A DNA stretch of 8,466 nt from an uncultured Eubacteriales bacterium (GCA_900316925.1 ONEU01000165.1:1-8466), one strand, 5' to 3'; positions 1 through 5,548 are shown, counted from the stretch's first letter. Made by a program: numbers and translations. The notes: generated by a model not told the origin, from the letters alone.

Positions 1-36
1 AAGCCCGATCTCATCCTCTACTACTAATAATCTCAT
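1..36 (-). CDS. Response regulator, N-terminal fragment (cut by window edge)
   Basis: Only the first 12 codons are inside the window; they read MRLLVVEDEIGL. This is the classic opening of a CheY-like receiver domain: a short hydrophobic beta strand followed by the acidic pair E7-D8 that helps bind the magnesium needed for aspartate phosphorylation. A good ribosome site (AAGGAGGAT) lies just upstream of the ATG. The start is 15 nt behind the stop of the Nudix gene, so the two are almost certainly co-transcribed. The effector domain is outside the window; an OmpR-type DNA-binding regulator with a sensor kinase next to it is the commonest arrangement, but that cannot be seen here. The receiver call is confident for such a short piece because of the motif, start and ribosome site together. 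Confidence 0.75.
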   Translation of the reverse strand, partial: MRLLVVEDEIGL

Positions 37-51
37 ACGGATCCTCCTTGC

Positions 52-954
52 TTATGACAGTTCACGGCCAAGAAGCCACTTCCGCTTGTATAGACGGGAG
101 GGACGGTGCCCGGCTGCCTGTGAAAGTTTCTCTGTTTCCTCCGCCAGGATACCGAACTTCCGTCGGAACGGCGCTTTCAGGAGCTGACGGTCAAGAATAA
201 TCTCGTACACCTGCTGCAGCTCAGTCAGGGTGAACTCATCGGGCATCAGGTTCAGGGCAATATCGGTATACAGGATCTTCCCCCGCAGACGCAACAGTGC
301 TGTCGTGATGATCTTGGCATGGTCAAAGGCGATCCCCCGGGAGGAAACGATCGTATAGCTGTCCTGTGTCCCGCTGCGGGAGCGTATCTGTGTATGCACC
401 ACATCCGCCGACAGTTCCTCTTCCCCGCTGCGGAGCGTCAGGCAATACTGCTCGGTGCGCCGGTAACCGTCGCCCATCTGTTCGGTGGCGGCATCGGTAC
501 ACTGCAGCGACACATCAAACCAATCGGCACTTTTCGCGTCATCCCCTGCCTGCACCGTCATTTCCGACTTATCCGACAGCGCCATATAGGCACAGCTCAT
601 CACCCACATCCGCGGATCCCTTCCCGGGTCACTGAATGTATACAGCTGTTCTAAATAGACGTTCTTCACTCCGGTTTCTTCCAGCAGCTCCCGTGCAGCA
701 GCCTGTTCGGTGGATTCTCCCGGCTCCACAAAGCCGCCCGGCAGCGCCCACTGTCCCAGACAGGGATGTCCGCCCCGTCTGATCATCAGCATCTGGAGCT
801 TCTTTTCCGGCAGCCGTCTGTAATTGTCCGCATCACGGCTGGACACCGTGAAAATAACGGTGTCCACCGCCACGGAAGGACGTTCATAGTCCCCCGGACG
901 GTACTGCTGCAGATATTCTGTTTCGGTCAATCCGTTTTTATCTCTGATTTCCAT
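52..954 (-). CDS. NrtR-type Nudix transcriptional regulator
   Basis: This 300-residue protein has an N-terminal Nudix domain and a C-terminal winged helix, the architecture of NrtR-like regulators, which sense ADP-ribose-type metabolites and often control NAD metabolism. The Nudix box is intact: G74, E80, then R88-E89 and E92-E93 with G95, preceded by LGQWALPGG (67-74). Metal binding and hydrolysis are therefore possible; some NrtR proteins have lost them. Residues about 208-266 carry the DNA-binding part: FDHAKII, LRLRGKILYT, FTLTELQQVYE and FRRKF. An open frame extends upstream to 1347, but the ATG at 952-954 is the start because it has an AGGTGAG ribosome site and follows a consensus promoter. 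It sits in front of a response regulator. The target pathway is not shown by the sequence: NAD salvage is the best-known one, but related proteins regulate sugar catabolism. Confidence 0.88.
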   Translation of the reverse strand: MEIRDKNGLTETEYLQQYRPGDYERPSVAVDTVIFTVSSRDADNYRRLPEKKLQMLMIRRGGHPCLGQWALPGGFVEPGESTEQAAARELLEETGVKNVYLEQLYTFSDPGRDPRMWVMSCAYMALSDKSEMTVQAGDDAKSADWFDVSLQCTDAATEQMGDGYRRTEQYCLTLRSGEEELSADVVHTQIRSRSGTQDSYTIVSSRGIAFDHAKIITTALLRLRGKILYTDIALNLMPDEFTLTELQQVYEIILDRQLLKAPFRRKFGILAEETEKLSQAAGHRPSRLYKRKWLLGRELS

Positions 955-961
955 ACTCTCA
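955..961 (-). promoter_or_regulatory. Start-deciding region upstream of the Nudix regulator ATG
   Basis: Read on the minus strand the bases before the ATG are AGGTGAGAGT. The AGGTGAG core is a good Shine-Dalgarno sequence a few bases from the start codon. It chooses residue 132 of the longer open frame as the true first methionine. Confidence 0.75.
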
Positions 962-972
962 CCTGTTATTAG

Positions 973-993
973 TATAATGATAATATCATTATA
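973..993. promoter_or_regulatory. Perfect 21-bp palindromic operator candidate
   Basis: The arm TATAATGATA, a single central A, and the arm TATCATTATA form a perfect 10-bp inverted repeat. It contains the -10 hexamer of the Nudix gene promoter (988-993) and covers the predicted transcription start. A dimeric repressor bound here would block RNA polymerase. The natural candidate is the Nudix winged-helix protein encoded directly downstream. That the site is symmetric is seen directly; the identity of the binding protein is inferred. Confidence 0.75.
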
Positions 994-1016
994 AACCGCC
1001 GCACTCCGTTTGTCAA
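988..1016 (-). promoter_or_regulatory. Consensus sigma-70/sigma-A promoter of the Nudix-response regulator operon
   Basis: On the minus strand there is TTGACA (1011-1016), a 17-bp spacer (994-1010) and TATAAT (988-993). Both hexamers match the consensus at all six positions and the spacing is ideal. The predicted transcription start is near 981, giving a leader of about 26 nt. A promoter this strong usually needs a repressor, in line with the palindrome that overlaps the -10 element. Confidence 0.9.
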
Positions 1017-1179
1017 TCCTCTTTCCGCCGAAATCACGGAAATCAGTTCTGACCTGCCAGTTCCCAGGGAAAACCTTTTCAAAATTTGCTGAGGAATAAA
1101 CCTTGCAGCAAGCTGAAAAATATCGTACCCGGACAGCGTTTATGGGGGATAATCCTCTTCCTAAAATTGCCGATTGCAT
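1017..1179. other. Intergenic spacer between two minus-strand operons
   Basis: This stretch lies between the terminator of the pyrimidine operon and the promoter of the Nudix operon. I see no convincing gene on either strand. The only structure noticed is a weak inverted repeat, TTGCTG (1086-1091) and CAGCAA (1106-1111), with a 14-nt loop. Open frames crossing it read through the flanking promoter or terminator and are not credible. Confidence 0.5.
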
Positions 1180-1212
1180 AAAAAAGACTGCCGTTTCAAT
1201 TCGGCAGTCTTT
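1180..1212 (-). terminator. Rho-independent terminator of the pyrK-vanZ-like operon
   Basis: A perfect 11-bp stem, AAAGACTGCCG (1183-1193) against CGGCAGTCTTT (1202-1212), closes an 8-nt loop. On the minus-strand transcript it runs straight into a run of six T. It starts 4 nt behind the stop codon of the VanZ-like gene. This is a strong intrinsic terminator and defines the end of the five-gene operon. Confidence 0.92.
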
Positions 1213-1216
1213 GACG

Positions 1217-2125
1217 TTATGCTTCTTTTTCGGCAGGAGGATATTCGATGGGGGTATATTCCAGACTGAGCATGATCTTTTCTTCCCCCGCAGTAATGGC
1301 CTCCCGTATCTTATCCAGCAGCTTCTTGAGCAGCATCCCCAGCACACCGCCGATCAGATACATAATGACATCGTCGGTATAAACGATACCGGTATTGAGC
1401 GTGAACTGCAGGATCTCAATGGCCATACCGGCGGCAAAGGAGATCACCAGCACATACCACCAACGGATGTGCGGATTGAGTATCAGCAGGCTGAAGGTCA
1501 GCGGGGCAAGAATCAGGCAATGCCAGATAAGATATGCCATGCTGCCGCCGTTGACGCCGCTGAAACAATCCGATATCTTGGAAAACGGCATATAATAGAT
1601 CGTTCTGGTGGTAATGACATTGGGCTTGTTTGGCATGATCTGTTTGAAAATCAGCACCATCAGATATATGAGCAGCAGCGCTCTCAGGCTCAATGACAAA
1701 AATCGGGCAAATCCAAGACGGTAATCATTGGTGTCACGCTTACCTACCGTAAACAGTCTGAAGATCACCGCCAGTAAAAACGGCACCGTCCATAGAATAA
1801 ACATGGTGATGAGCTGGTAATCGGAAATTGTCGGCCAGTAATCGTTGCTCTTGCTCAGCATACCGTTGAGTATCGAGAACAGGAACGATATGACCGTGAT
1901 AACTGACTTTGTCAGAATCGCCGCACCAATCGCTTCAAAACGGCGGATCGCAATGAACAGGGCGGATGCAATGATCAGCGCAAGCAGCGACACCATCACC
2001 ACCGAAACAGGCGTTGTACCTAACTGGTTTTTCAGATCGTTGGGCAGCAGGAACAGGATCAGTCCCACTGCCATGGATACATACAGCTCACCGATCGTGA
2101 GCTTCTGACCGGGAAGAACACTCAT
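1217..2125 (-). CDS. VanZ-like family polytopic membrane protein
   Basis: This is a 302-residue integral membrane protein. About eight hydrophobic segments are visible, near residues 13-28, 40-60, 68-88, 104-125, 142-163, 197-216, 224-245 and 253-270, followed by a short charged cytoplasmic-type tail. The C-terminal half matches the VanZ-like domain: YYMPFSKI (177-184), EILQ (237-240), the DD pair (251-252) and the GGVLG turn (259-263). VanZ itself gives low-level teicoplanin resistance by an unknown mechanism; most family members are of unknown function in the envelope. The start is ATG with a GGAGGAAT ribosome site. It overlaps the ruvX stop by 4 nt (ATGA), so translation is probably coupled. 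The N-terminal 160 residues have no family assignment that I recognise, and several conserved VanZ positions are changed (see findings). Nothing in the window shows a resistance role. Confidence 0.75.
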   Translation of the reverse strand: MSVLPGQKLTIGELYVSMAVGLILFLLPNDLKNQLGTTPVSVVMVSLLALIIASALFIAIRRFEAIGAAILTKSVITVISFLFSILNGMLSKSNDYWPTISDYQLITMFILWTVPFLLAVIFRLFTVGKRDTNDYRLGFARFLSLSLRALLLIYLMVLIFKQIMPNKPNVITTRTIYYMPFSKISDCFSGVNGGSMAYLIWHCLILAPLTFSLLILNPHIRWWYVLVISFAAGMAIEILQFTLNTGIVYTDDVIMYLIGGVLGMLLKKLLDKIREAITAGEEKIMLSLEYTPIEYPPAEKEA

Positions 2126-2541
2126 ATCTGATTCCTCCTGTATCGCAGATAATCCTCTAAAATGATCACAGCCGCAACACTGTCAATCACTTGTTTTCTC
2201 TTTTTTCCTCTGGTATCCGTCACATTCAGATACCCATGTGCACTCACTGTCGTGCAGCGTTCATCATGCAGGGCAACCTCAAGCTGTGTTTTCTCGTGCA
2301 GCAGCTCCGCAAAATTTCTGACATTGCGGGCGCTCTCCCCCTCACTGCCGTCCATGTTCTTCGGCAGTCCCATTACAATCTGTTCTGCCTGCTTTTCCCG
2401 GCAGATTGCAGCAATCTTTTCCGCCAGGGCCTCCTGGTGGACCTCCTTGATCACCGCTGCGGGGGAGGCAATGATCTCATTCTTATCACACACGGCAATG
2501 CCTGTTCTTACCCTGCCGTAGTCAACAGACAATATTATCAT
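2122..2541 (-). CDS. ruvX: Putative pre-16S rRNA nuclease / Holliday junction resolvase homologue YqgF
   Basis: At 139 residues this is the usual length of the YqgF/RuvX family, an RNase H-fold nuclease that matures the 5' end of 16S rRNA in the cytoplasm and is also described as a Holliday junction resolvase homologue. The family motifs are all present: VDYGRVRTGIAV with D7, GLPKNMDGSEG (58-68), DERCTT with E94 (93-98), and DSVAAVIILEDYL with D120. D7, E94 and D120 fit the expected metal-binding acidic residues. The ATG start has a GGAGAA ribosome site and lies 18 nt behind the phosphatase gene. The stop overlaps the start of the VanZ-like gene. In many Firmicutes this gene sits with alaS and yrzL-type genes; here it is in a pyrimidine operon. 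Confidence 0.93.
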   Translation of the reverse strand: MIILSVDYGRVRTGIAVCDKNEIIASPAAVIKEVHQEALAEKIAAICREKQAEQIVMGLPKNMDGSEGESARNVRNFAELLHEKTQLEVALHDERCTTVSAHGYLNVTDTRGKKRKQVIDSVAAVIILEDYLRYRRNQI

Positions 2542-2559
2542 AAGTTGTTCTCCGTAGTT

Positions 2560-3171
2560 TTATTGAAGATGGTCGGTATAGCCCTCGATAAGGATATGCG
2601 GGCGCAGCTCGTCATCAAATTCGATGACATTCACCGACATATTCGGCCCGATCTCCACATTCCCGATCTGTTCGATACCCCATCCATGGGCAAAACACAT
2701 CATATTCTTGATGGCACAGCCATGGGAGATAATACAGACCGTTTTTCCCTTGTTGGCCTCCACAATGGACACCAGCGCCGGATTGACTCTTTCATACACC
2801 TGTACCATCGTTTCACCCCCCGGGGCTTCAAAAACGGCGGGATGATGGCGCCAATTGGCATACTGCTCAGGAAAGCGCTTCTCAATATCCGTGAGCGGCA
2901 CGCCCTCCCATTCTCCGGCGTCAATCTCCACCAGACGGTCATCCGTGATGAGCGGAACCTCGTGGTAAAGGTTGATACCCTCCGCCGTTTTTCTGGCACG
3001 GCGCTTGGAGCTCACATAGATCACATCAATCGGCTCATTGCTCAGCAGACGTGCAGTCTGTCCGATCTGCTTTTCTCCGAGAGGCGTGATATCACTGTCG
3101 ATCTTTCCCTGAAAGAATCGCTTTAAATTCCCTTCCGCCTGACAGTGGCGGATCAAAATGACTTTTGTCAA
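2560..3171 (-). CDS. Histidine phosphatase family protein (phosphoglycerate mutase-like)
   Basis: This 203-residue protein belongs to the histidine phosphatase superfamily, whose members pass a phosphate through an active-site histidine. The catalytic motif is RHCQAEGN with R8-H9; the usual RHG is here RHC. Other expected residues are R58 in SSKRRARKTA, E82 in EIDAGEWEG, and the second histidine H150 in ISHGCAI. The substrate is unknown: small cofactor-dependent mutase-like phosphatases of this size act on sugar phosphates, nucleotide derivatives such as alpha-ribazole phosphate, or others. It lacks the length of a true glycolytic phosphoglycerate mutase. The start is TTG (3169-3171): the RH motif begins at residue 8, no ATG lies between, and GGAGGG sits at good spacing. 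It begins 13 nt behind pyrD. Confidence 0.88.
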   Translation of the reverse strand: MTKVILIRHCQAEGNLKRFFQGKIDSDITPLGEKQIGQTARLLSNEPIDVIYVSSKRRARKTAEGINLYHEVPLITDDRLVEIDAGEWEGVPLTDIEKRFPEQYANWRHHPAVFEAPGGETMVQVYERVNPALVSIVEANKGKTVCIISHGCAIKNMMCFAHGWGIEQIGNVEIGPNMSVNVIEFDDELRPHILIEGYTDHLQ

Positions 3172-3184
3172 GACGGTCCCTCCG

Positions 3185-4093
3185 TTATGCGATCACCGTG
3201 CCGGTCAGCTCGGTAACTGACTGCATACCGTGGTCATCAAGATATTTGTTCAGACCCTCAGCAATTCTGACCGGAGCATAAGGATCGGTGAAAAGGGCTG
3301 TGCCGATCTGAATGGCATCAGCACCTGCCATCATTATCTCCACGGCATCCTTCCAGGTGGTCACACCGCCCATGCCGATCACCGGGATGTTGACGGCCTT
3401 TTTGACCTGCCAGACCATCCTGACAGCTACCGGAAATACAGCCGGTCCTGACATACCGCCGGTCACATTGGTAATGATGGGACGGCGGGTGTTGATATCA
3501 ATCCGCATACCGGTGAGGGTATTGATGAGCGATACCGCATCAGCTCCCTCGCTCTCGGCGGCTTTGGCAATAGAAGCAATATCGGTGACATTGGGTGACA
3601 GCTTGATGATCAGCGGCTTTTTGCAGCAGGCTCTCACCGCCCTGGTGATTGCCGCTACCGATTCACAGGAGGTGCCGAACTGGACGCCGCCCTCCTTGAC
3701 ATTCGGGCAGGAGATATTCAGTTCGATCATATCAATATCCGTTTCGGACAGGATCTCGGCCATGCGGCAGTAATCATCCTGGGTGCTGCCGGCAACATTG
3801 GCAATGGCAACCGTATTCTGCTGCTTTAGCCACGGGAGATCCTCCCGGATGAAGTGCTCCACGCCGGGATTCTGTAATCCGACGGCATTGAGCATTCCCA
3901 TAGGGGTCTCGGCAATGCGGGGCGGCGGGTTGCCCGGACGCTCCTTCAATGTCGTTCCCTTGCAGGAAATGCCGCCGAATACCGACAGCGGATAGAACTC
4001 GCTGTATTCACGGCCGAAACCGATCGTTCCGGAAGCGGCAATAATCGGGTTATTGAAATGTACACCGGCAATGTTTACGCTCAGATCTGCCAT
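3185..4093 (-). CDS. pyrD: Dihydroorotate dehydrogenase B, catalytic subunit
   Basis: This 302-residue FMN enzyme oxidises dihydroorotate to orotate, the fourth step of pyrimidine synthesis, in the cytoplasm. It is class 1B, which works with the PyrK subunit and passes electrons to NAD. Visible motifs are ASGTIGFGREY (20-30), K45 near the flavin, NAVGLQNPG (69-77), NISCPN (126-131) with the catalytic base C129 (cysteine marks class 1), K164, NTLTG (191-195), and the phosphate-binding glycines of GGMSGPA (212-218) and GMGG (240-243). Length agrees with Bacillus PyrD. I start it at the ATG at 4091-4093, not at a TTG two codons upstream, because GAGGAGGTGG is then correctly spaced. The ATG shares one base with the pyrK stop (TAATG), so the two subunits are translationally coupled. 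Confidence 0.96.
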   Translation of the reverse strand: MADLSVNIAGVHFNNPIIAASGTIGFGREYSEFYPLSVFGGISCKGTTLKERPGNPPPRIAETPMGMLNAVGLQNPGVEHFIREDLPWLKQQNTVAIANVAGSTQDDYCRMAEILSETDIDMIELNISCPNVKEGGVQFGTSCESVAAITRAVRACCKKPLIIKLSPNVTDIASIAKAAESEGADAVSLINTLTGMRIDINTRRPIITNVTGGMSGPAVFPVAVRMVWQVKKAVNIPVIGMGGVTTWKDAVEIMMAGADAIQIGTALFTDPYAPVRIAEGLNKYLDDHGMQSVTELTGTVIA

Positions 4094-4851
4094 TACCAAG
4101 CCACCTCCTCAGCATTGAAAACAGGTCCGTCCTTGCAGACGTGCTGATAACAGGTCGTACCGTCATCCCTTTTGACAGCGACCGCACACCCAAGACAGGC
4201 ACCGATGCCGCAGGCCATGCGCTGCTCCAGCGATACCTGACAGGGTACACCGTGCTCCCGTGCCATACGGGCAATATTCTTCAGCATGGGAGTCGGACCG
4301 CAGGCACAGATCATTTCTGCGCTGCCGATTTCCTCCTCCAGCGGCTGTGTGACAAAACCATGGATCCCGAAGCTGCCGTCATCCGTTGTGACGATCAGCT
4401 TGCCTGCCGTCTTTCCGAAATCCTCAGAAAGAATCATGGCATTACGATTACGGAAGCCATTGATGACAACGGCATTTTTGCCGCACTGCCTGGCGCTGTA
4501 CAGCATGGGCGGGACACCGATGCCGCCGCCGATGAAAATTGTCTTTTTATGCGGATCAAGTTCAAACCCCTTTCCCAGGGGAGCAATGATATTGATGTTC
4601 TCCCCTGTTCTGGTGTGAGACAGCAGCTCCGTGCCCTCTCCCCGCACTTCAAATACGATACGGATCACATCTCCCTCCACATCACAGACGGAGATGGGAC
4701 GGCGCAGGGTCTTTCCGGGCACATAGACCTGTACGAACTGTCCCGGACGCGTAAGGGCGGCCAGGTCTGCATTCTGCAGCCGGAAATCATATATGGTAGG
4801 TGTCAGCTGTTTCACATCAACAAGCCGGCAATCCTGGGCATCATACTTCAA
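4093..4851 (-). CDS. pyrK: Dihydroorotate dehydrogenase B, electron transfer subunit
   Basis: This 252-residue iron-sulfur flavoprotein carries electrons from the FMN of PyrD through [2Fe-2S] and FAD to NAD. The N-terminal FAD domain shows RPISVCD (51-57); the NAD-binding domain shows GGGIGVPP (108-115) and CACGPTPML (182-190). The C-terminal cluster site has C214, C219 and C222 with the fourth ligand most likely C239 in VCKDGPVF. Gene order pyrK-pyrD is as in Bacillus. The start codon is TTG (4849-4851). An in-frame TGA lies immediately before it, so the protein cannot begin earlier, and an AAGGG ribosome site lies about 10 nt upstream. No other pyr gene is in this window. Confidence 0.95.
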   Translation of the reverse strand: MKYDAQDCRLVDVKQLTPTIYDFRLQNADLAALTRPGQFVQVYVPGKTLRRPISVCDVEGDVIRIVFEVRGEGTELLSHTRTGENINIIAPLGKGFELDPHKKTIFIGGGIGVPPMLYSARQCGKNAVVINGFRNRNAMILSEDFGKTAGKLIVTTDDGSFGIHGFVTQPLEEEIGSAEMICACGPTPMLKNIARMAREHGVPCQVSLEQRMACGIGACLGCAVAVKRDDGTTCYQHVCKDGPVFNAEEVAW

Positions 4852-4860
4852 TCAAATCAT
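4852..4860 (-). other. Two-codon minimal ORF abutting the pyrK start
   Basis: On the minus strand the nine bases before the pyrK TTG read ATG ATT TGA, a start, one codon and a stop that touch the TTG directly and are in the same frame. The AAGGG ribosome site is better spaced for the TTG than for this ATG. It may simply be chance. Confidence 0.3.
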
Positions 4861-4883
4861 TCCCTTCGGATTTTCTTTCCTTT

Positions 4884-4912
4884 ATTATATCATAAAAACT
4901 ACCCAGATTGAA
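4884..4912 (-). promoter_or_regulatory. Promoter of the pyrK operon (extended -10)
   Basis: On the minus strand the sequence TGATATAAT gives a perfect -10 hexamer (4884-4889) with an extended TGn element. With 17-bp spacing the -35 would be TTCAAT (4907-4912), a poor match, which the extended -10 can offset. The predicted start of transcription is near 4877, leaving a leader of only about 26 nt. That leaves no room for a PyrR attenuator or another riboswitch. Confidence 0.75.
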
Positions 4913-4926
4913 GAAGTTTTTTCAAT
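4907..4926. repeat. Inverted repeat over the pyrK -35 region
   Basis: ATTGAA (4907-4912) and TTCAAT (4921-4926) are exact inverted copies separated by 8 nt, and the pairing can be extended inward over A/T-rich bases. One arm is the -35 hexamer of the pyrK promoter. This could be an operator for a repressor or activator; it is short and AT-rich, so chance is possible. Confidence 0.4.
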
Positions 4927-4943
4927 TTACCAAAAAAATTTGT

Positions 4944-4985
4944 CAGAAAACACAAACGGACTGCCGTACATACGGTCAGCCCGTT
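4944..4985 (-). terminator. Terminator downstream of the rhodanese gene
   Basis: The arms at 4955-4968 and 4971-4985 form a stem of about 14 bp in the minus-strand RNA, with one G-U pair, one bulged A and a 2-nt gap that the RNA would widen into a small loop. It is followed by a T-rich stretch (TTTGTGTTTTCTG). It begins 5 nt behind the rhodanese stop, so it separates this gene from the pyrK operon. Confidence 0.8.
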
Positions 4986-4990
4986 CTCTG

Positions 4991-5395
4991 TCAGTTCTTC
5001 ACAATGCTTCCCTTCCAGTCAATAATCCCGCCGAACTCCACAATGTTACTGTAACCCATTTCGGCAAGCTTATTGGCAGCCTCTTTACTGCGGCGCCCGC
5101 TGCGGCAATACACCAGGATCAGCTGATTCTTATCCGGCAGTTCCGCAGGCTGCTTGCTGTTAATCAGTTCGTTGGGAACACAAATCGCATTGGGAATATG
5201 TCCCTCGTTGTACTCCTCCTGTGTTCTCACATCCAGGATCACATAGTCCTTCTCCTGCTGCATGATCTCCGCAGCTTCCGCCTGTGAGATCTGCCGATAG
5301 GTATTGGCACTGCTGCTGGTATTCTTCGTCTCCTTGGCGCAGGCACACACCAGCAGGATTCCCAACAGCAAAAACAGGATAAAAAATTTTTTCAT
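4991..5395 (-). CDS. Secreted rhodanese-like domain lipoprotein
   Basis: This 134-residue protein starts with a lipoprotein signal: MKK, a hydrophobic core (residues 4-16) and a lipobox VCAC with the lipidated cysteine probably C19. A Ser/Thr-rich linker follows. Residues about 33-132 are a single rhodanese domain: ILDVRTQEEYNEGHIPNA (53-70) and the active-site loop CRSGRRS with C97 (97-103), then GYSNIVEFGG (114-123). Family members transfer sulfur or bind persulfide; on the outer face of the membrane the likely role is thiol or sulfide chemistry, but the partner is unknown. The open frame continues 27 codons upstream; I choose the ATG at 5393-5395 since it opens the signal peptide and has a GAGGGG ribosome site. 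A large RNA hairpin lies just before this site. Confidence 0.9.
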   Translation of the reverse strand: MKKFFILFLLLGILLVCACAKETKNTSSSANTYRQISQAEAAEIMQQEKDYVILDVRTQEEYNEGHIPNAICVPNELINSKQPAELPDKNQLILVYCRSGRRSKEAANKLAEMGYSNIVEFGGIIDWKGSIVKN

Positions 5396-5412
5396 CAGAA
5401 CCCCTCTTTCTC

Positions 5413-5445
5413 TTGTGATACGGCAGACGCTCTGCCATATCACAA
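5413..5445 (-). promoter_or_regulatory. Strong 5' leader hairpin ahead of the rhodanese gene
   Basis: In the minus-strand RNA, TTGTGATA, U, GGCAGA pairs with TCTGCC, G, TATCACAA around a 3-nt loop. This gives a continuous 15-bp stem including one G-U pair. On the plus strand the same position is a C-A mismatch, so the structure favours the minus-strand transcript. It ends about 17 nt before the rhodanese start codon, next to the GAGGGG ribosome site. The T run is on its 5' side, so it is not an ordinary terminator in this direction. Likely roles are mRNA protection or translation control, and it may also be a DNA-level operator. Confidence 0.7.
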
Positions 5446-5464
5446 AAAACGTTATGATGGGAAC

Positions 5465-5486
5465 CTGACAGCACACCGGCTGTCAG
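5465..5486. repeat. 8-bp perfect hairpin in the fusion-rhodanese intergenic region
   Basis: CTGACAGC (5465-5472) and GCTGTCAG (5479-5486) pair perfectly around a 6-nt loop. No T run follows on the minus strand. It lies between the terminator of the fusion gene and the large rhodanese leader hairpin, so three hairpins stand in a row within about 125 nt. Confidence 0.6.
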
Positions 5487-5501
5487 AGCACCCCTTAACA
5501 G

Positions 5502-5534
5502 AAAAGGCATGACGGCCGAAAGGGTCATCATGCC
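5502..5534 (-). terminator. Terminator of the pyruvyl transferase/MenD-like fusion gene
   Basis: GGCATGATGACC (from 5534 back to 5523) pairs with GGCCGTCATGCC (from 5517 back to 5506) in the minus-strand RNA, with one wobble and one mismatch, around a 5-nt loop. A TTTTCTGTT tail follows. It lies 14 nt behind the stop codon. The T run is short, so some read-through into the rhodanese gene is plausible; no separate rhodanese promoter is evident. Confidence 0.8.
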
Positions 5535-5548
5535 CGTTTGTCAGTAAA

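Noticed and set aside
1086..1111. TTGCTG/CAGCAA inverted repeat as a small RNA or operator
   Set aside because: The 6-bp stem has a 14-nt loop and no promoter or T run nearby, so it is within chance expectation.
955..1347. N-terminal extension of the Nudix regulator by 131 residues from a start at 1347
   Set aside because: It would run through the consensus promoter, the palindrome, the operon terminator and the end of the VanZ-like gene, and its sequence has no family character. The ATG at 954 has the ribosome site.
2191..3126. 311-codon plus-strand open frame opposite ruvX and the phosphatase
   Set aside because: It spans two well-supported genes and their junction in antisense; its composition is that of a shadow frame.
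4094..4099. TTG start for pyrD two codons upstream of the ATG
   Set aside because: The GAGGAGGTGG ribosome site would be only a few bases from the TTG, while it is well placed for the ATG.
1183..4968. Shared GACTGCCGT string in the two terminators at 1186-1194 and 4959-4967 as a dispersed repeat
   Set aside because: Nine bases in two GC-rich terminator stems is weak evidence, and the flanks do not match.
5396..5476. Longer rhodanese N-terminus starting at 5476
   Set aside because: The added 27 residues would cross the 15-bp hairpin and precede a typical MKK lipoprotein signal, and they lack a ribosome site as good as GAGGGG.
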